Below are positions 45,371-53,969 of a stretch of 64,000 nucleotides of DNA, piece after piece. Below the pieces are notes generated by a model, which saw only the letters and a program-made list of their open reading frames with translations, was not told the origin of the DNA and did no database searches. Within the stretch, counting starts at the first letter, position 1. Each line of letters begins with the position of its first letter. Both the position numbers and the translations under genes were made by a program. The DNA lies in NCBI RefSeq assembly GCF_002162315.1, contig NZ_CP021416.1, positions 1,562,207-1,626,206 of the forward strand. The letters run 5' to 3'. Source of the DNA: Sulfurospirillum diekertiae (GTDB taxonomy: Bacteria > Campylobacterota > Campylobacteria > Campylobacterales > Sulfurospirillaceae).

Positions 45371-46119
45371 AAATGATGCATATGATAGTGTGAGTGCTGA
45401 AAGTCTTTGTGTTTATGGGCATGAAGATGCAGTAAATTTCCCTCAATCAGTATCTTTTTATCTTTCATTAGCGCTTCAATTTCGCCATTATAAATCAACT
45501 GATGTTTATCGTTTAAAACAAGTGCTCTATCACCAAGTTCATAGGCTAAAGAGATATTATGGGTTGAGATAAGGGTTGTAATATTCATTTCTGAGAGCAG
45601 ATCAACAAACCATCCTGTTGTTTTTGGATCCATATTGGCAGTAGGTTCATCTAAGAGTAGGAATTGTGGCTCAAGAACCAAAATAGCGCATAACATAACT
45701 TTTTGCTTTTCGCCACCGCTCAACTTAAGAGGAGAGCTTTGAAGATGGTGCGTTAAATGAAATTTTTCAGCTATCGCATGGACACGTTCGTCGACATTTT
45801 CCACATCAAACTCTCTAAGCCCAAAAGCAATCTCATCATACACTGTTGGATTAAACATCATTGTTTCTGGATTTTGGAATAGAATCCCTATCTCTTTACG
45901 AAAGGTTTTACCAACGCTTTTTTTTGTTATCAATTGATCTTTATAAAAATAGTTTCCCTCGCCAAAATAAAGTCCTGCAAGAATGCGAAGCAGCGTGCTT
46001 TTGCCACTTCCATTATTTCCTAGTAAAACAACTTTTTCACCCGCTTTAACTTCAAATGAGAGTTTATCTAAAACACATTGTGTTTCATACTGATACGCTA
46101 AATTGTCAACTTTTATCAA
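45367..46119 (-). CDS. nikO: Nickel/cobalt ECF transporter ATPase (NikO/CbiO)
   Basis: A 250-residue ABC ATPase. Walker A LGNNGSGKSTLLRIL, Q-loop LFQNPETMMFNPT, signature LSGGEKQKVMLCAI and Walker B LLLDEPTANMDP are the CbiO pattern. The tail is very His-rich (HLHAHKHKDFQHSHYHMHH), consistent with transition-metal handling. It is the last gene of nikMNQO, and energises metal uptake. Confidence 0.92.
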   Translation of the reverse strand: MIKVDNLAYQYETQCVLDKLSFEVKAGEKVVLLGNNGSGKSTLLRILAGLYFGEGNYFYKDQLITKKSVGKTFRKEIGILFQNPETMMFNPTVYDEIAFGLREFDVENVDERVHAIAEKFHLTHHLQSSPLKLSGGEKQKVMLCAILVLEPQFLLLDEPTANMDPKTTGWFVDLLSEMNITTLISTHNISLAYELGDRALVLNDKHQLIYNGEIEALMKDKKILIEGNLLHLHAHKHKDFQHSHYHMHHF

Positions 46120-46133
46120 AAAATCCCCTTGCT

Positions 46134-46661
46134 TTAAGCGCCAAACTTTTTTTCTTCACTATCATACAATGCCTTGGTAAAAAAATAACCAAAGACAGAG
46201 GTAATAAACTCTTTTTGAGCACGTTCACTCATTTTTTTAATCAATCTACTTTTAAGGGCTAACATGAAATTTTCATAACTCTTCTGGTAGCTGTAAATTT
46301 GTGAAAGTGAAATGCTCAAGAGAAAACTCAATGTTTTTGAAAAGGAGAGGGCAAGTGCGATATTGACATAATGGGAAAAAAGCATTGTCGTCAGGGTTAA
46401 GTCAAAAACACGTAAGTTAAACAGTAGTAAATAGTCCAACCAAGGTTTTTGCTGAACAAGGGCAATTATCAAATATCCAAGGGTAATGGCTATGTTAAAA
46501 AAAACAATCGCTTTAAAAGATTTTTTGAGCATTTTAAGCCACTGAGAACGAGCCAATAGTAACAAGATAAAAGCAAAAAAGAGTAATAGATAAGAAGAAT
46601 GGCTAGCTAGAATAACAGCTAGCCCTAAAAGATAGAGTCCAAAAAGAGTTCTATCGCGCAA
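46134..46661 (-). CDS. nikQ: Nickel/cobalt ECF transporter transmembrane protein (NikQ/CbiQ)
   Basis: A 175-residue protein with about four membrane helices and the CbiQ/EcfT-type C-terminal coupling region (SYENFMLALKSRLIKKMSERAQK), where Ala-Arg-Gly-like short motifs contact the ATPase; here ALKSR is the best match. It is shorter than the usual 220-270. The start is TTG at 46661 inside the end of nikN (overlap 37 bases). A 7-T run (plus strand 46663-46669) there may shift the true nikN end. Confidence 0.8.
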   Translation of the reverse strand: MRDRTLFGLYLLGLAVILASHSSYLLLFFAFILLLLARSQWLKMLKKSFKAIVFFNIAITLGYLIIALVQQKPWLDYLLLFNLRVFDLTLTTMLFSHYVNIALALSFSKTLSFLLSISLSQIYSYQKSYENFMLALKSRLIKKMSERAQKEFITSVFGYFFTKALYDSEEKKFGA

Positions 46662-46933
46662 ATTTTTTTCCCGAGAAAATAGAAAATTCCAAAAATCAAA
46701 GCAACTCCCAACATCCCTGAAAGATAGTAAGCGATGACATCGTTTAACCCATCTATCGTATAATCAGGTGCTAGTGCTCTTAAGTGAAAAGCATTTTCAA
46801 TCCCTCTGGGGATAAAACCTAAAACCTCTTGATAGTATTCATTGTCCCACTCAGCCCACGCAGGATTTTCACTCAATAATCCAAGAGGTATCAGTATAAA
46901 TAAGATAAGTATGGGATAAAGTATCTTTTTCAT
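46625..46933 (-). CDS. nikN: Nickel/cobalt transporter additional component, PDGLE-type (NikN)
   Basis: A 102-residue protein: signal-like hydrophobic N-terminus (MKKILYPILILFILIPLGLL), a periplasmic loop with PRGIENAFHLRALAPDYTIDGLN, then a second membrane helix. The loop matches the PDGLE domain of CbiN/NikN, which sits next to the substrate-binding M subunit. The C-terminal tail after FLGKK may be an artefact: with one base fewer in the 7-A run the protein would end at once as FLGKKFAR. It overlaps nikM by 4 bases. Confidence 0.82.
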   Translation of the reverse strand: MKKILYPILILFILIPLGLLSENPAWAEWDNEYYQEVLGFIPRGIENAFHLRALAPDYTIDGLNDVIAYYLSGMLGVALIFGIFYFLGKKICAIELFLDSIF

Positions 46934-47577
46934 GCATTCGCTCCTTTATAAATACGGTTTTTGACAATGTACCGATAGGCAATCGCTGTAAAGATACCTT
47001 CCACCACACCAAAAAAGAGTACATGAGAACCCACAACGGCAGGAAAGGTCAAAGCAAAATCAAAAGGAAAATAGAGGGGCTGACCATCGGCGCTTGCGAT
47101 TAAGGGTTGGACACCAAGGAAAAGCGACAGAATAATTGATGCACAAACAATACCAACCCAACCACTTAAGAAAGAAGCAAAGGCTTTCTGTTTAAAAATA
47201 TTAAAAATATAATAAGAAGAGAAAGAGGCAGCAAAAGCCATTACAAGGGCATTTGCCCCAAATGTTGTAATACCGCCATCACCAAAGACGAGTGCTTGAA
47301 TCAATAAAACAAGACTGATACAGACAGATGCAACCCATGGACCGAATAAAATCGCAATGAGTGACGCACCTACAGCATGTCCACTGGTTCCGCCCGGAAT
47401 AGGGATGTTAAACATCATAATAATAAAACTGAGTGCACTCAAAGAGGCTATGAGGGGAAGTGTTGTTTCATTCAGTTCTTCTTTGAGTTTTTTAAATGCG
47501 ATAACCCACAGTGGTAATGCAGCAGCATACGTTGCGATACATGTGATAGGAGAGAGATAGCCATCTGGAATATGCAT
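46930..47577 (-). CDS. nikM: Nickel/cobalt ECF transporter substrate-binding component (NikM/CbiM)
   Basis: A 215-residue membrane protein. The N-terminus MHIPDGYLSPITC holds the Met-His-x-x-Asp-Gly metal-binding start that is inserted into the binding site in CbiM/NikM; the initiator Met is therefore exact. FNIPIPGGTSGHAVGASLIA and LVFGDGGITTFGANALVMAF are further CbiM signatures. The gene heads nikMNQO. Nickel supply suits hydrogenases or urease, which are not in this window; cobalt for the B12-type radical SAM enzyme is another option. Confidence 0.93.
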   Translation of the reverse strand: MHIPDGYLSPITCIATYAAALPLWVIAFKKLKEELNETTLPLIASLSALSFIIMMFNIPIPGGTSGHAVGASLIAILFGPWVASVCISLVLLIQALVFGDGGITTFGANALVMAFAASFSSYYIFNIFKQKAFASFLSGWVGIVCASIILSLFLGVQPLIASADGQPLYFPFDFALTFPAVVGSHVLFFGVVEGIFTAIAYRYIVKNRIYKGANA

Positions 47578-47591
47578 AATACGTGACCTCC

Positions 47592-47669
47592 AAAGATGTA
47601 ATATTAAGATAATAATTAGGCAATATTTAAATATTACTTAATTAAATCTAGTATTATTATTACATCTTT
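47592..47669 (-). promoter_or_regulatory. Candidate metal-responsive operator upstream of nikM
   Basis: The 111-base spacer before nikM carries a 12-bp perfect inverted repeat, AAAGATGTAATA (47592-47603) and TATTACATCTTT (47658-47669), with arms 54 bases apart. Between them lies a 14-bp palindrome, AATATTTAAATATT (47622-47635). TATTAC also recurs near 47633 and 47678. This density of AT-rich dyads suggests binding of a NikR- or Fur-type repressor, possibly with looping. I could not match it to an exact NikR consensus. Confidence 0.4.
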
Positions 47670-47688
47670 AGTCTTAGTATTACTTGAA

Positions 47689-48624
47689 TTAAAATGTCAA
47701 TAATGTTTTTCCAGTGGCAAGTTTAACGGCCTCTTTGACGGCATTAATATAACTAAGCGTGGAAGGATTTTCATTTTTATAAGCGATGTCAAAAGCCGTT
47801 CCATGGTCTACAGATGTGCGAACAATACCTGCATTAAGGCTTACATTAATACTCTCATCAAAGTAAAGTGCTTTAAGAGGAATCAACCCTTGATCATGGT
47901 ACATACAGACAAAATAACGAAATTTTGCACGATTGACTTTTGAAAATGCCATATCAGGGACGAAAGGTCCTACAAAGACTTCACGTTCCAAAAAGTTATT
48001 TGCTTTTTCAATCGCTCGCTTAATCTCTTCATCTTCATCGCCAATCACACCGTGATCACCTGCATGAGGGTTAAGTCCTAAAACGGCGATACGATCTTCG
48101 CCAATTTCTTCATACACTTTCAGCAAAAAAGGTTTGATTTTTTTTGCTTTAATTTCATGCGGAACATCGCGCAGTGGAATGTGATGAGTGTAAAGTATGG
48201 TAAACATCTCTTCGCATCCTAACATCATAATGGCTTCACACCCCAAAAGATCGCTCAGTGCATCGGTGTGTCCCTTATACTCAAGACCTGCTAAGGCCCA
48301 TGACTCTTTGTTAATAGGAAGCGTGACGATACCGCTAACTTCATTGCTTTTAGCCAGTGCAACAGCGGTAATAAACGAATCGTATGAGCTTTCACCCGCT
48401 TCAGCGCTACAAACACCCGCTTCAATCTCAAAAACTTTGCCACAATCACGTATTTCAAAGTCACTAGGGACATCTAAATCTAAAAGTGCAGCGCCCCAAC
48501 CAAGCATATTTTCGTTGATACAATAAATTGGATCGCAGAGCTTTTGCACCTCTTGATGTGCGCGCAGAGCAATCTCTAAACCAATACCATTTAAATCTCC
48601 AATGCTAATCGCTATTTTTTTCAT
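47689..48624 (-). CDS. pdxA: 4-hydroxythreonine-4-phosphate dehydrogenase (PdxA)
   Basis: A 311-residue NAD-dependent enzyme of the DXP-dependent pyridoxal phosphate pathway. Motifs: MKKIAISIGDLNGIGLEIAL at the start, LPINKESWALAGLEYKGHTDAL with a metal-ligand His, GLNPHAGDHGVIGDE, and YHDQGLIPLKALYF with the second His, then RTSVDHGTAFDIAYK. It overlaps pdxJ by 4 bases (ATGA). Its product is used directly by PdxJ, so the pair forms a pathway operon. Confidence 0.95.
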   Translation of the reverse strand: MKKIAISIGDLNGIGLEIALRAHQEVQKLCDPIYCINENMLGWGAALLDLDVPSDFEIRDCGKVFEIEAGVCSAEAGESSYDSFITAVALAKSNEVSGIVTLPINKESWALAGLEYKGHTDALSDLLGCEAIMMLGCEEMFTILYTHHIPLRDVPHEIKAKKIKPFLLKVYEEIGEDRIAVLGLNPHAGDHGVIGDEDEEIKRAIEKANNFLEREVFVGPFVPDMAFSKVNRAKFRYFVCMYHDQGLIPLKALYFDESINVSLNAGIVRTSVDHGTAFDIAYKNENPSTLSYINAVKEAVKLATGKTLLTF

Positions 48625-49400
48625 CGTATTAATCCTAACAACTCTTTAACGGCAGTCTCAAACCCTACAAAAATGGAACGTGCGATAATACTCTGCCCAA
48701 TATTAAGCTCACAAATCTCTTTGATATCTAAAATACGCTTAACATTTTGGTAGTTTAGTCCATGCCCTGCAGCTACCTTAAGCCCTAATTGCTGTGCTTG
48801 TTTTGCAGATCTTTCAAGCTCATGGGTTGCTTCAAGGAGCTTTACATGTAAAGATTCACGATCCAGTTCAAGCTCTTTGATACTGTGTCTTGAACGTGAT
48901 AGATTAGAGTAGAGCATCGCATAAATATTGGCATACAATCCCGTATGTAACTCAATCCACTCAGCGTTGATCTCTTTTGAAGCTTCGATCATAGCACTAT
49001 TGGGATCAATAAATAACGAAAGTTCAATATGCTCTTTTTTAAGTCTTTTTGCGATCTCTGTAATGATCTCTTTGTTTTTAACAACATCCAGTCCACCTTC
49101 TGTTGTCACTTCTTCACGCTTTTCGGGAACAAGCGTAGCTCGATGCGGATGTAATTGAAGCACTTTGTCAATAATTTCGGCATTAATAGAACACTCTAAA
49201 TTGATAGGAAGTTGAGACGTTTCAATAATTTTTTTAGCATCATCATCATTAATATGGCGTCTATCTTCTCGCAAATGGATGGTAATCTGATCAGCTCCGG
49301 CACGTTTAACCAAAGAAACTGCATCAAGTGGATCAGGATCATTAATCTTTCGTGCCTCTCTAAGCACTGCAATATGATCGATATTTACGCCTAGAAGCAT
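48621..49400 (-). CDS. pdxJ: Pyridoxine 5'-phosphate synthase (PdxJ)
   Basis: A 259-residue TIM-barrel enzyme that condenses 1-deoxyxylulose 5-phosphate with aminoacetone phosphate. Motifs: LLGVNIDHIAVLREARKI, ADQITIHLREDRRHIND, LECSINAEII, HRATLVPEKREEVTTEGG, ELHTGLYA and the phosphate site AAGHGLNYQNV, with LNIGQSIIARSIFVG. It is the first gene of pdxJA. A TTTACATGTAAA at 48841 is read as Leu-His-Val-Lys. Confidence 0.95.
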   Translation of the reverse strand: MLLGVNIDHIAVLREARKINDPDPLDAVSLVKRAGADQITIHLREDRRHINDDDAKKIIETSQLPINLECSINAEIIDKVLQLHPHRATLVPEKREEVTTEGGLDVVKNKEIITEIAKRLKKEHIELSLFIDPNSAMIEASKEINAEWIELHTGLYANIYAMLYSNLSRSRHSIKELELDRESLHVKLLEATHELERSAKQAQQLGLKVAAGHGLNYQNVKRILDIKEICELNIGQSIIARSIFVGFETAVKELLGLIR

Positions 49401-49460
49401 TATGACATCCTTCGTTTTTAGGAATTATTATAGCCAAAATATGATTTCGAAAAAGTTTCA

Positions 49461-50594
49461 TCATGATCTAGGTATATGGATACGTCTATTTTCCAATATC
49501 CCATATTCAAAATCTTCATGGCAGGCAAAACAATTTGAAGCATTTTTTACATGTAAAGATTGATAGACTTTTTTATCAATATTTTTATGTGCTTCTCTCC
49601 AATAGGGAACTTTACTCATGGAAATAGGACGCATCTCGCCCAGTGATTCTAAGGTTTTAAAAGCAAGTTTATGAGATGAACTCTCTGCACTATGGCTTAA
49701 AAGATACGCTTTAATATTCATTTGCTCACTTTGAGTAATGTTATTTTCTCTAATCTGTTCACCAAAGTGGTTTTCAAGACCATCCATAAGACGAATCCAT
49801 GAGTCATGTGGTAACATAAATGGTGGATAGATCTTATGACATTTACTGCATTTTTCATAAAAAGTGCTATTTTCAGCTTTAAAATCTCGCCGCTCAAATA
49901 AGCTCTTTGTTAAAAAAGTATCTTGAGGTTGCGCAACAAAAAAGAGCGTCATCATAGATAAAATAATTGCTGAATAGGCAAAAAGATGTCGCACTATCGA
50001 AACAGCCGCATCTTGACCTTCCGCTTTTTTATACCCTGTAATCATCGCAAAAAGCATATGTGTCTTATGGTAAAACTGTTCAATTAAAACACCCACAATA
50101 TGGATCATTGCCCAAGTAAAAAGGAGATAAGAAAGTATTTCATGAAACAATAGCAATGCCGAAGAAAAACGAAAATAATGCGCATTTAAACGTGAAAAAA
50201 GACCGCTTGCTTCTTGTGTCCCTTGCAGTAAAAGTCCACTCAAAACAATCCAACTCCCCAAACCTAGAACAATCAGTGTAAACCAACTTGATGCGGCATT
50301 ATGTCCTGCATGAATTTTTCGCCATCTGTTTTGCACTTTTTCAATAAAATAGCTTTGAAGCTCACTGTATTTTAATTTGAACGTTTTAAACGTTGCATAA
50401 TTAGGACCAAAAAATCCCCAAATAATTCTAAAAAGCAACATGATTCCAAAAATAAAACCAAAAGCAAGATGCCATTCAAACAGAGTGCGATCGAAAGATG
50501 TCACAAAAGAGAGGAGAAAAGAGGTAGCAATAATCCAATGAATAATACGTGTACACAACGGCCAAACAAAAACTTCATCAGATCTTTTATTCAT
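49461..50594 (-). CDS. Cytochrome b561-type membrane protein fused to a dihaem cytochrome c domain
   Basis: A 377-residue protein. Residues 1-225 form a four-helix di-haem b561/Ni-Fe-hydrogenase-type cytochrome b (VWPLCTRIIHWIIATSFLLSF, YATFKTFK, HAGHNAASSWFTLIVLG, ALLLFHEILSYLLFTWAMIHIVGV; several haem His). The remainder is periplasmic, with two haem c sites, CSKCH and CFACH, about 115 residues apart, like the DHC family. This architecture passes electrons between a periplasmic carrier and the quinone pool. It ends the sulfide-dehydrogenase-type cluster. One palindrome copy (49546) is read as Leu-His-Val-Lys just before the second haem site. Confidence 0.85.
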   Translation of the reverse strand: MNKRSDEVFVWPLCTRIIHWIIATSFLLSFVTSFDRTLFEWHLAFGFIFGIMLLFRIIWGFFGPNYATFKTFKLKYSELQSYFIEKVQNRWRKIHAGHNAASSWFTLIVLGLGSWIVLSGLLLQGTQEASGLFSRLNAHYFRFSSALLLFHEILSYLLFTWAMIHIVGVLIEQFYHKTHMLFAMITGYKKAEGQDAAVSIVRHLFAYSAIILSMMTLFFVAQPQDTFLTKSLFERRDFKAENSTFYEKCSKCHKIYPPFMLPHDSWIRLMDGLENHFGEQIRENNITQSEQMNIKAYLLSHSAESSSHKLAFKTLESLGEMRPISMSKVPYWREAHKNIDKKVYQSLHVKNASNCFACHEDFEYGILENRRIHIPRS

Positions 50595-50650
50595 AAGTAA
50601 CTTTCAGATGTTTTTGGTGTGCAACACACCAAAAACATCATATTCAAATT

Positions 50651-51028
50651 TTATTTAGCAACGTAGAACGCATTGTGAAGGTAGTTTGCCATCATTTTAA
50701 TATCGTAGTCGTAGCCTTTTTCAGCCAGCTTCTTCATATTATGTTCCATAATATCATGCTCACTTGCTGTGGACTGTCCAAGACCACCATTTTTAATATC
50801 AAAAAGTGACATTTCAAGTTCTTGAATACTTTGCTTGGTCAGCGCAGGTGCTTTCTTCTCAGCGATACCTTCGCCTTTTGGACCATGACAATGTACGCAA
50901 GTCTCAGCATAAACTTGTGCTGGAGTATATTTATAAGTAGCAACATCCGATTTTGGTTTATCACCACACCCGCTTAAAACAACTAAGGCAACTGCTGCTA
51001 GAGAAAGTGCTAAATTCATTTTTTTCAT
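50651..51028 (-). CDS. Lipid-anchored monohaem cytochrome c
   Basis: With the start MKKMNLALS (51028, AAGGAAAAA upstream) the product is 125 residues. The lipoprotein signal ends in VLSGC. One haem site is CVHCH in YAETCVHCHGPKGEGIAEKKAPAL, the class I cytochrome c pattern. Met residues in the DIMEHNMKKL region are candidates for the sixth ligand. It sits between the flavoprotein and the b561/dihaem gene and probably carries electrons between them. Confidence 0.88.
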   Translation of the reverse strand: MKKMNLALSLAAVALVVLSGCGDKPKSDVATYKYTPAQVYAETCVHCHGPKGEGIAEKKAPALTKQSIQELEMSLFDIKNGGLGQSTASEHDIMEHNMKKLAEKGYDYDIKMMANYLHNAFYVAK

Positions 51029-51060
51029 AAGTTTTTCCTTTTTATGTATCATCAACAAAA

Positions 51061-52536
51061 TTAGGCTCTGCCAGAGAGCATGCCATAAACTGTCATAGGT
51101 TTAAGTGCATAGACTTTAAGCAACCACCAAATCCAGCGCTCTTGTGTTGGATCAAGAGGGAAAGAAGGTGTAGGTTTTGCTGTCCAATTAAACTCAGCAA
51201 GCATAACCGTTCCAATACTCGTAATCAAAGGACAAACCGTATAACCATCGTAGGCAGCAGGAAGTTTTTCTTGTTTTTCCATAACAGCAATGAGGTTCTC
51301 TGCAACAACAGGATATTGTTTACGCGCACTACCACCTGTTTTTCCCATAGGAACAGCAGCAATATCACCGAGGGCAAAACGTTTTTTATAGGTTACATGT
51401 TGAAGGGTTTCTTTCACAACAGGAACCCAGCCTTTGCTTGAACCAATAGGCGATTTACCAACAATATCTGATGCTTTTTGTGGAGGAGTAATATGAATAA
51501 AATCGTAGTTTTTATCAACTTTTTTACTCATAGAAACCATGGTATATTCTTTAAGGTCTTCGTCATACTCACCTTTTTCAAGCCATTTTTTCTCAAATGT
51601 CGCTACTTTTTTCTCTGTATCAATCGCTACTAAATTGGTTTTAAATTCCCATTTAAAGTCTCTTGCTTTAAATTGCTCTAAAATAGCAGCGCTATATTCA
51701 GGCACACCAAACATTTTATCACCTGATGGGCAGAAGGTTAATTCTACTTTATCGCGAACACCTGCTTTTTTGAGTAAATCATGTGTGATGTACATAATTT
51801 TCTTAGGAGCTCCACCACATTTAATAGCAGTATCAGGATCGGTAAAAATTGCTTGGAGTTTTTCGGATCCCTTATGCGCTTTTGCTTTAGCAATCAGTTC
51901 TTCAATACCTTTTTGTGTATCAACAGCACCATCTGCAAAATAGATAGAGTAAACACCATCTTTTCCTACTTTATTACGAACAACGTCATTATTGGCACCA
52001 GAAGAAGTAATTTCGCCTTCTAGCCCTTTTATAGCACCAAAATTAAGCATTAATCCTGTTGCGACAACAAGATAATCGTAGCTAATTTCCGTACCATCGG
52101 CTGTTTTTACTTTATTATTTTGTGGATCAAACGTTACGACAGAGTCTTTGATCCATTTCACACCTTTAGGAATAAAATTTTCAGTTTCATAGGTAATGTC
52201 ACTTTTTTTCCACACACCAGCAGCGATCAGTGTTTGCCCAGGCTGATACGAAACTGATTTTGGGTTTGGTTCAATAATTGTAATATCAGGATTAGAGAGT
52301 CTGTGTGTCAATTTTGCAGCCGTTGCAACACCTGCAAGGCCACCACCCACAATGACTATCTTACCAGTAGCATTGGAACTAGAAGCATGTGCTTCTGTTG
52401 CCGTTGCAGCGCCCGCTAAGACACTCGCAGCAATTGGCGATGCTGCTAAAAGTTTCATCGCATTACGGCGAGACATCCCACCTTCATGCTTCTCAATCTC
52501 AATGAGTATTTCCTCAATGATTTTGTCTGATTTCAT
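51061..52536 (-). CDS. FAD-dependent sulfide dehydrogenase-type flavoprotein (FccB/SQR-like), Tat-exported
   Basis: I place the start at 52536 (MKSDKIIEEI, AAAGGAT upstream), giving 491 residues. A twin-arginine signal (MSRRNAMKLLAAS) precedes the FAD motif IVIVGGGLAGVATAAKL. It has a Gly-rich second motif (VATGLMLNFGAI), Cys in KCGGAPKKIMY, and ALGDIAAVPMGKTGGSARKQ near the FAD-contact end. The pattern is that of periplasmic flavocytochrome c sulfide dehydrogenase or SQR relatives. With its cytochrome partner downstream it likely oxidises sulfide or reduces polysulfide in the periplasm; direction is not decidable from sequence. Confidence 0.8.
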   Translation of the reverse strand: MKSDKIIEEILIEIEKHEGGMSRRNAMKLLAASPIAASVLAGAATATEAHASSSNATGKIVIVGGGLAGVATAAKLTHRLSNPDITIIEPNPKSVSYQPGQTLIAAGVWKKSDITYETENFIPKGVKWIKDSVVTFDPQNNKVKTADGTEISYDYLVVATGLMLNFGAIKGLEGEITSSGANNDVVRNKVGKDGVYSIYFADGAVDTQKGIEELIAKAKAHKGSEKLQAIFTDPDTAIKCGGAPKKIMYITHDLLKKAGVRDKVELTFCPSGDKMFGVPEYSAAILEQFKARDFKWEFKTNLVAIDTEKKVATFEKKWLEKGEYDEDLKEYTMVSMSKKVDKNYDFIHITPPQKASDIVGKSPIGSSKGWVPVVKETLQHVTYKKRFALGDIAAVPMGKTGGSARKQYPVVAENLIAVMEKQEKLPAAYDGYTVCPLITSIGTVMLAEFNWTAKPTPSFPLDPTQERWIWWLLKVYALKPMTVYGMLSGRA

Positions 52537-52674
52537 AGTTTGCCCATCCTTTTTGTTTGTATGATCTCCCCATTCTACTTCCAACATTCTGAGGCTTCCC
52601 TTGGTTAAAAAAAATTATACCTCATTATTTTAGTTATTTATAATATTCTAAAATTGTCGTTATAATGTTATATT

Positions 52675-52965
52675 ATGCAACCTATTATTAAGTTTTGTTT
52701 ACATAAAATCATCTATTTATTATTATTGCGAAGGTCTTTATTGAAAAAAGAATTTTTTATATTTATCCTGATTTTTATTGTCTTGTCATTGGGAATGCAT
52801 ATGAATCAATGGCTGACACACCCTATAGAGCATCTAATGCATCTGAGTACACAAAAGATGCCATATCATCCACTTTTGTATACGACGATTGTTTATCTCT
52901 TTTTAGGTCTTGTACGCCTTATTATCAGCGCTTTTTATGAAGCTCTTTCGAAAAAAATAGGCTGA
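52675..52965 (+). CDS. Small membrane protein of unknown function
   Basis: A 96-residue protein with two membrane helices (EFFIFILIFIVLSLGMHM, about 25-42, and LLYTTIVYLFLGLVRLII, about 66-84) and a basic N-terminus. Several His and Met residues lie in the loop (HPIEHLMHLSTQKMPYHP). No family recognised. A TATAAT about 15 bases upstream (near 52660) could be its promoter. It ends 2 bases before the Ppx/GppA gene. Confidence 0.6.
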   Translation: MQPIIKFCLHKIIYLLLLRRSLLKKEFFIFILIFIVLSLGMHMNQWLTHPIEHLMHLSTQKMPYHPLLYTTIVYLFLGLVRLIISAFYEALSKKIG

Positions 52966-52967
52966 AG

Positions 52968-53873
52968 ATGATTGGCTGTGATTTAGGTTCCAATACCTTG
53001 CGAATTGTACAAATGGATTGTCAAACAAAAGAGCGTATTCATGTTTATGAAAAAATTGTGCGCACAGGTAAAGATTTACATGTAACGGGATTGATTTGTG
53101 AATCTTCCAAACAAAATATCTTGAATGCCCTATATGAAGCCTCTCATATCTTTGATTTTAAAAATGAACGCTGTTTCTGTGTAACCACTGAAGCGATGCG
53201 CATTGCTTCGAATGCTGGGGAAATTTTAAAAGAAATCGAAACAATTTTTGGCCTTACTTTTCAGATTATAACAGGTGAAAAAGAAGCATATCTCACATCA
53301 CTTGCTGTTGAAAATGCCCTCAAGCGCGAAGGGTTTAAACATCAAACCTATGCCTTATTTGACCTTGGTGGAGGTTCAACAGAATTTACCTTTTGCAAAG
53401 ATGGTACAAAACAGTCACAAAGCTTTCCTTTTGGAATTATCAATGTAGCGGAGAGATATTCACTTGATCGTGAATTACATGTAACGCGTATCGTTAATTC
53501 CATTGATGATTTTATGACTCAACACGATCCAATTTCTTCCAATTTTTTACAATTAGTAACAACAGCAGGAACACCAACAACGGTTGCCGCATTTTTAAAA
53601 GGCTTGGATTATGCTCATTATGATGCGACTATTGTGAATGGAACCGTTTTACATGTAAAGGATTTTGATGAAGCCTATGAGCGTTTATTTGCCATGAATG
53701 AAGAAGATGCAGAGCGTTATACAGGCACGAATCGTAGGGATTTAGTCGTTGTTGGTATCTTAATTGTCAAAGCAATTATGAAAAAACTTGGCTTTGAAAG
53801 TTGCATCGTAATTGATGATGGACTCAGAGAAGGTGTCGCACTTGAGCAGTGTTACAATTTGAACAAATCATAA
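52968..53873 (+). CDS. Ppx/GppA exopolyphosphatase-family phosphatase
   Basis: A 301-residue ASKHA-fold enzyme: phosphate-1 motif IGCDLGSNTLRIVQMD, TEAMRIASNAGEI, ITGEKEAYLTSLAVENAL, and phosphate-2 motif ALFDLGGGSTEFTF. It has the short length of single-domain Ppx/GppA proteins found in Campylobacterota. It hydrolyses polyphosphate and/or pppGpp. Three palindrome copies lie inside (53075, 53475 and 53648), all read as Leu-His-Val, the highest density in the window. Confidence 0.9.
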   Translation: MIGCDLGSNTLRIVQMDCQTKERIHVYEKIVRTGKDLHVTGLICESSKQNILNALYEASHIFDFKNERCFCVTTEAMRIASNAGEILKEIETIFGLTFQIITGEKEAYLTSLAVENALKREGFKHQTYALFDLGGGSTEFTFCKDGTKQSQSFPFGIINVAERYSLDRELHVTRIVNSIDDFMTQHDPISSNFLQLVTTAGTPTTVAAFLKGLDYAHYDATIVNGTVLHVKDFDEAYERLFAMNEEDAERYTGTNRRDLVVVGILIVKAIMKKLGFESCIVIDDGLREGVALEQCYNLNKS

Positions 53874-53910
53874 CATATGCCCCAAAAATGAGCCTTCTTT
53901 AATCTTTATT

Positions 53911-53919
53911 TGCTATAAT
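53911..53919 (+). promoter_or_regulatory. Extended -10 promoter of the ilvBN operon
   Basis: TGCTATAAT at 53911-53919, preceded by T-rich sequence, lies 51 bases before ilvB; this is the usual form of campylobacterotal sigma-70 promoters. I saw no leader-peptide attenuator. Confidence 0.55.
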
Positions 53920-53969
53920 AACCCACTTTTTTTACAAGAAGTATCATCAAAAATATGAAAGGAGAGGTC

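Noticed and set aside
46625..46700. A certain frameshift in nikN
   Set aside because: One base fewer in the 7-base run would give a neater end, but the present frame is also acceptable, so I do not count it with the frameshift series.
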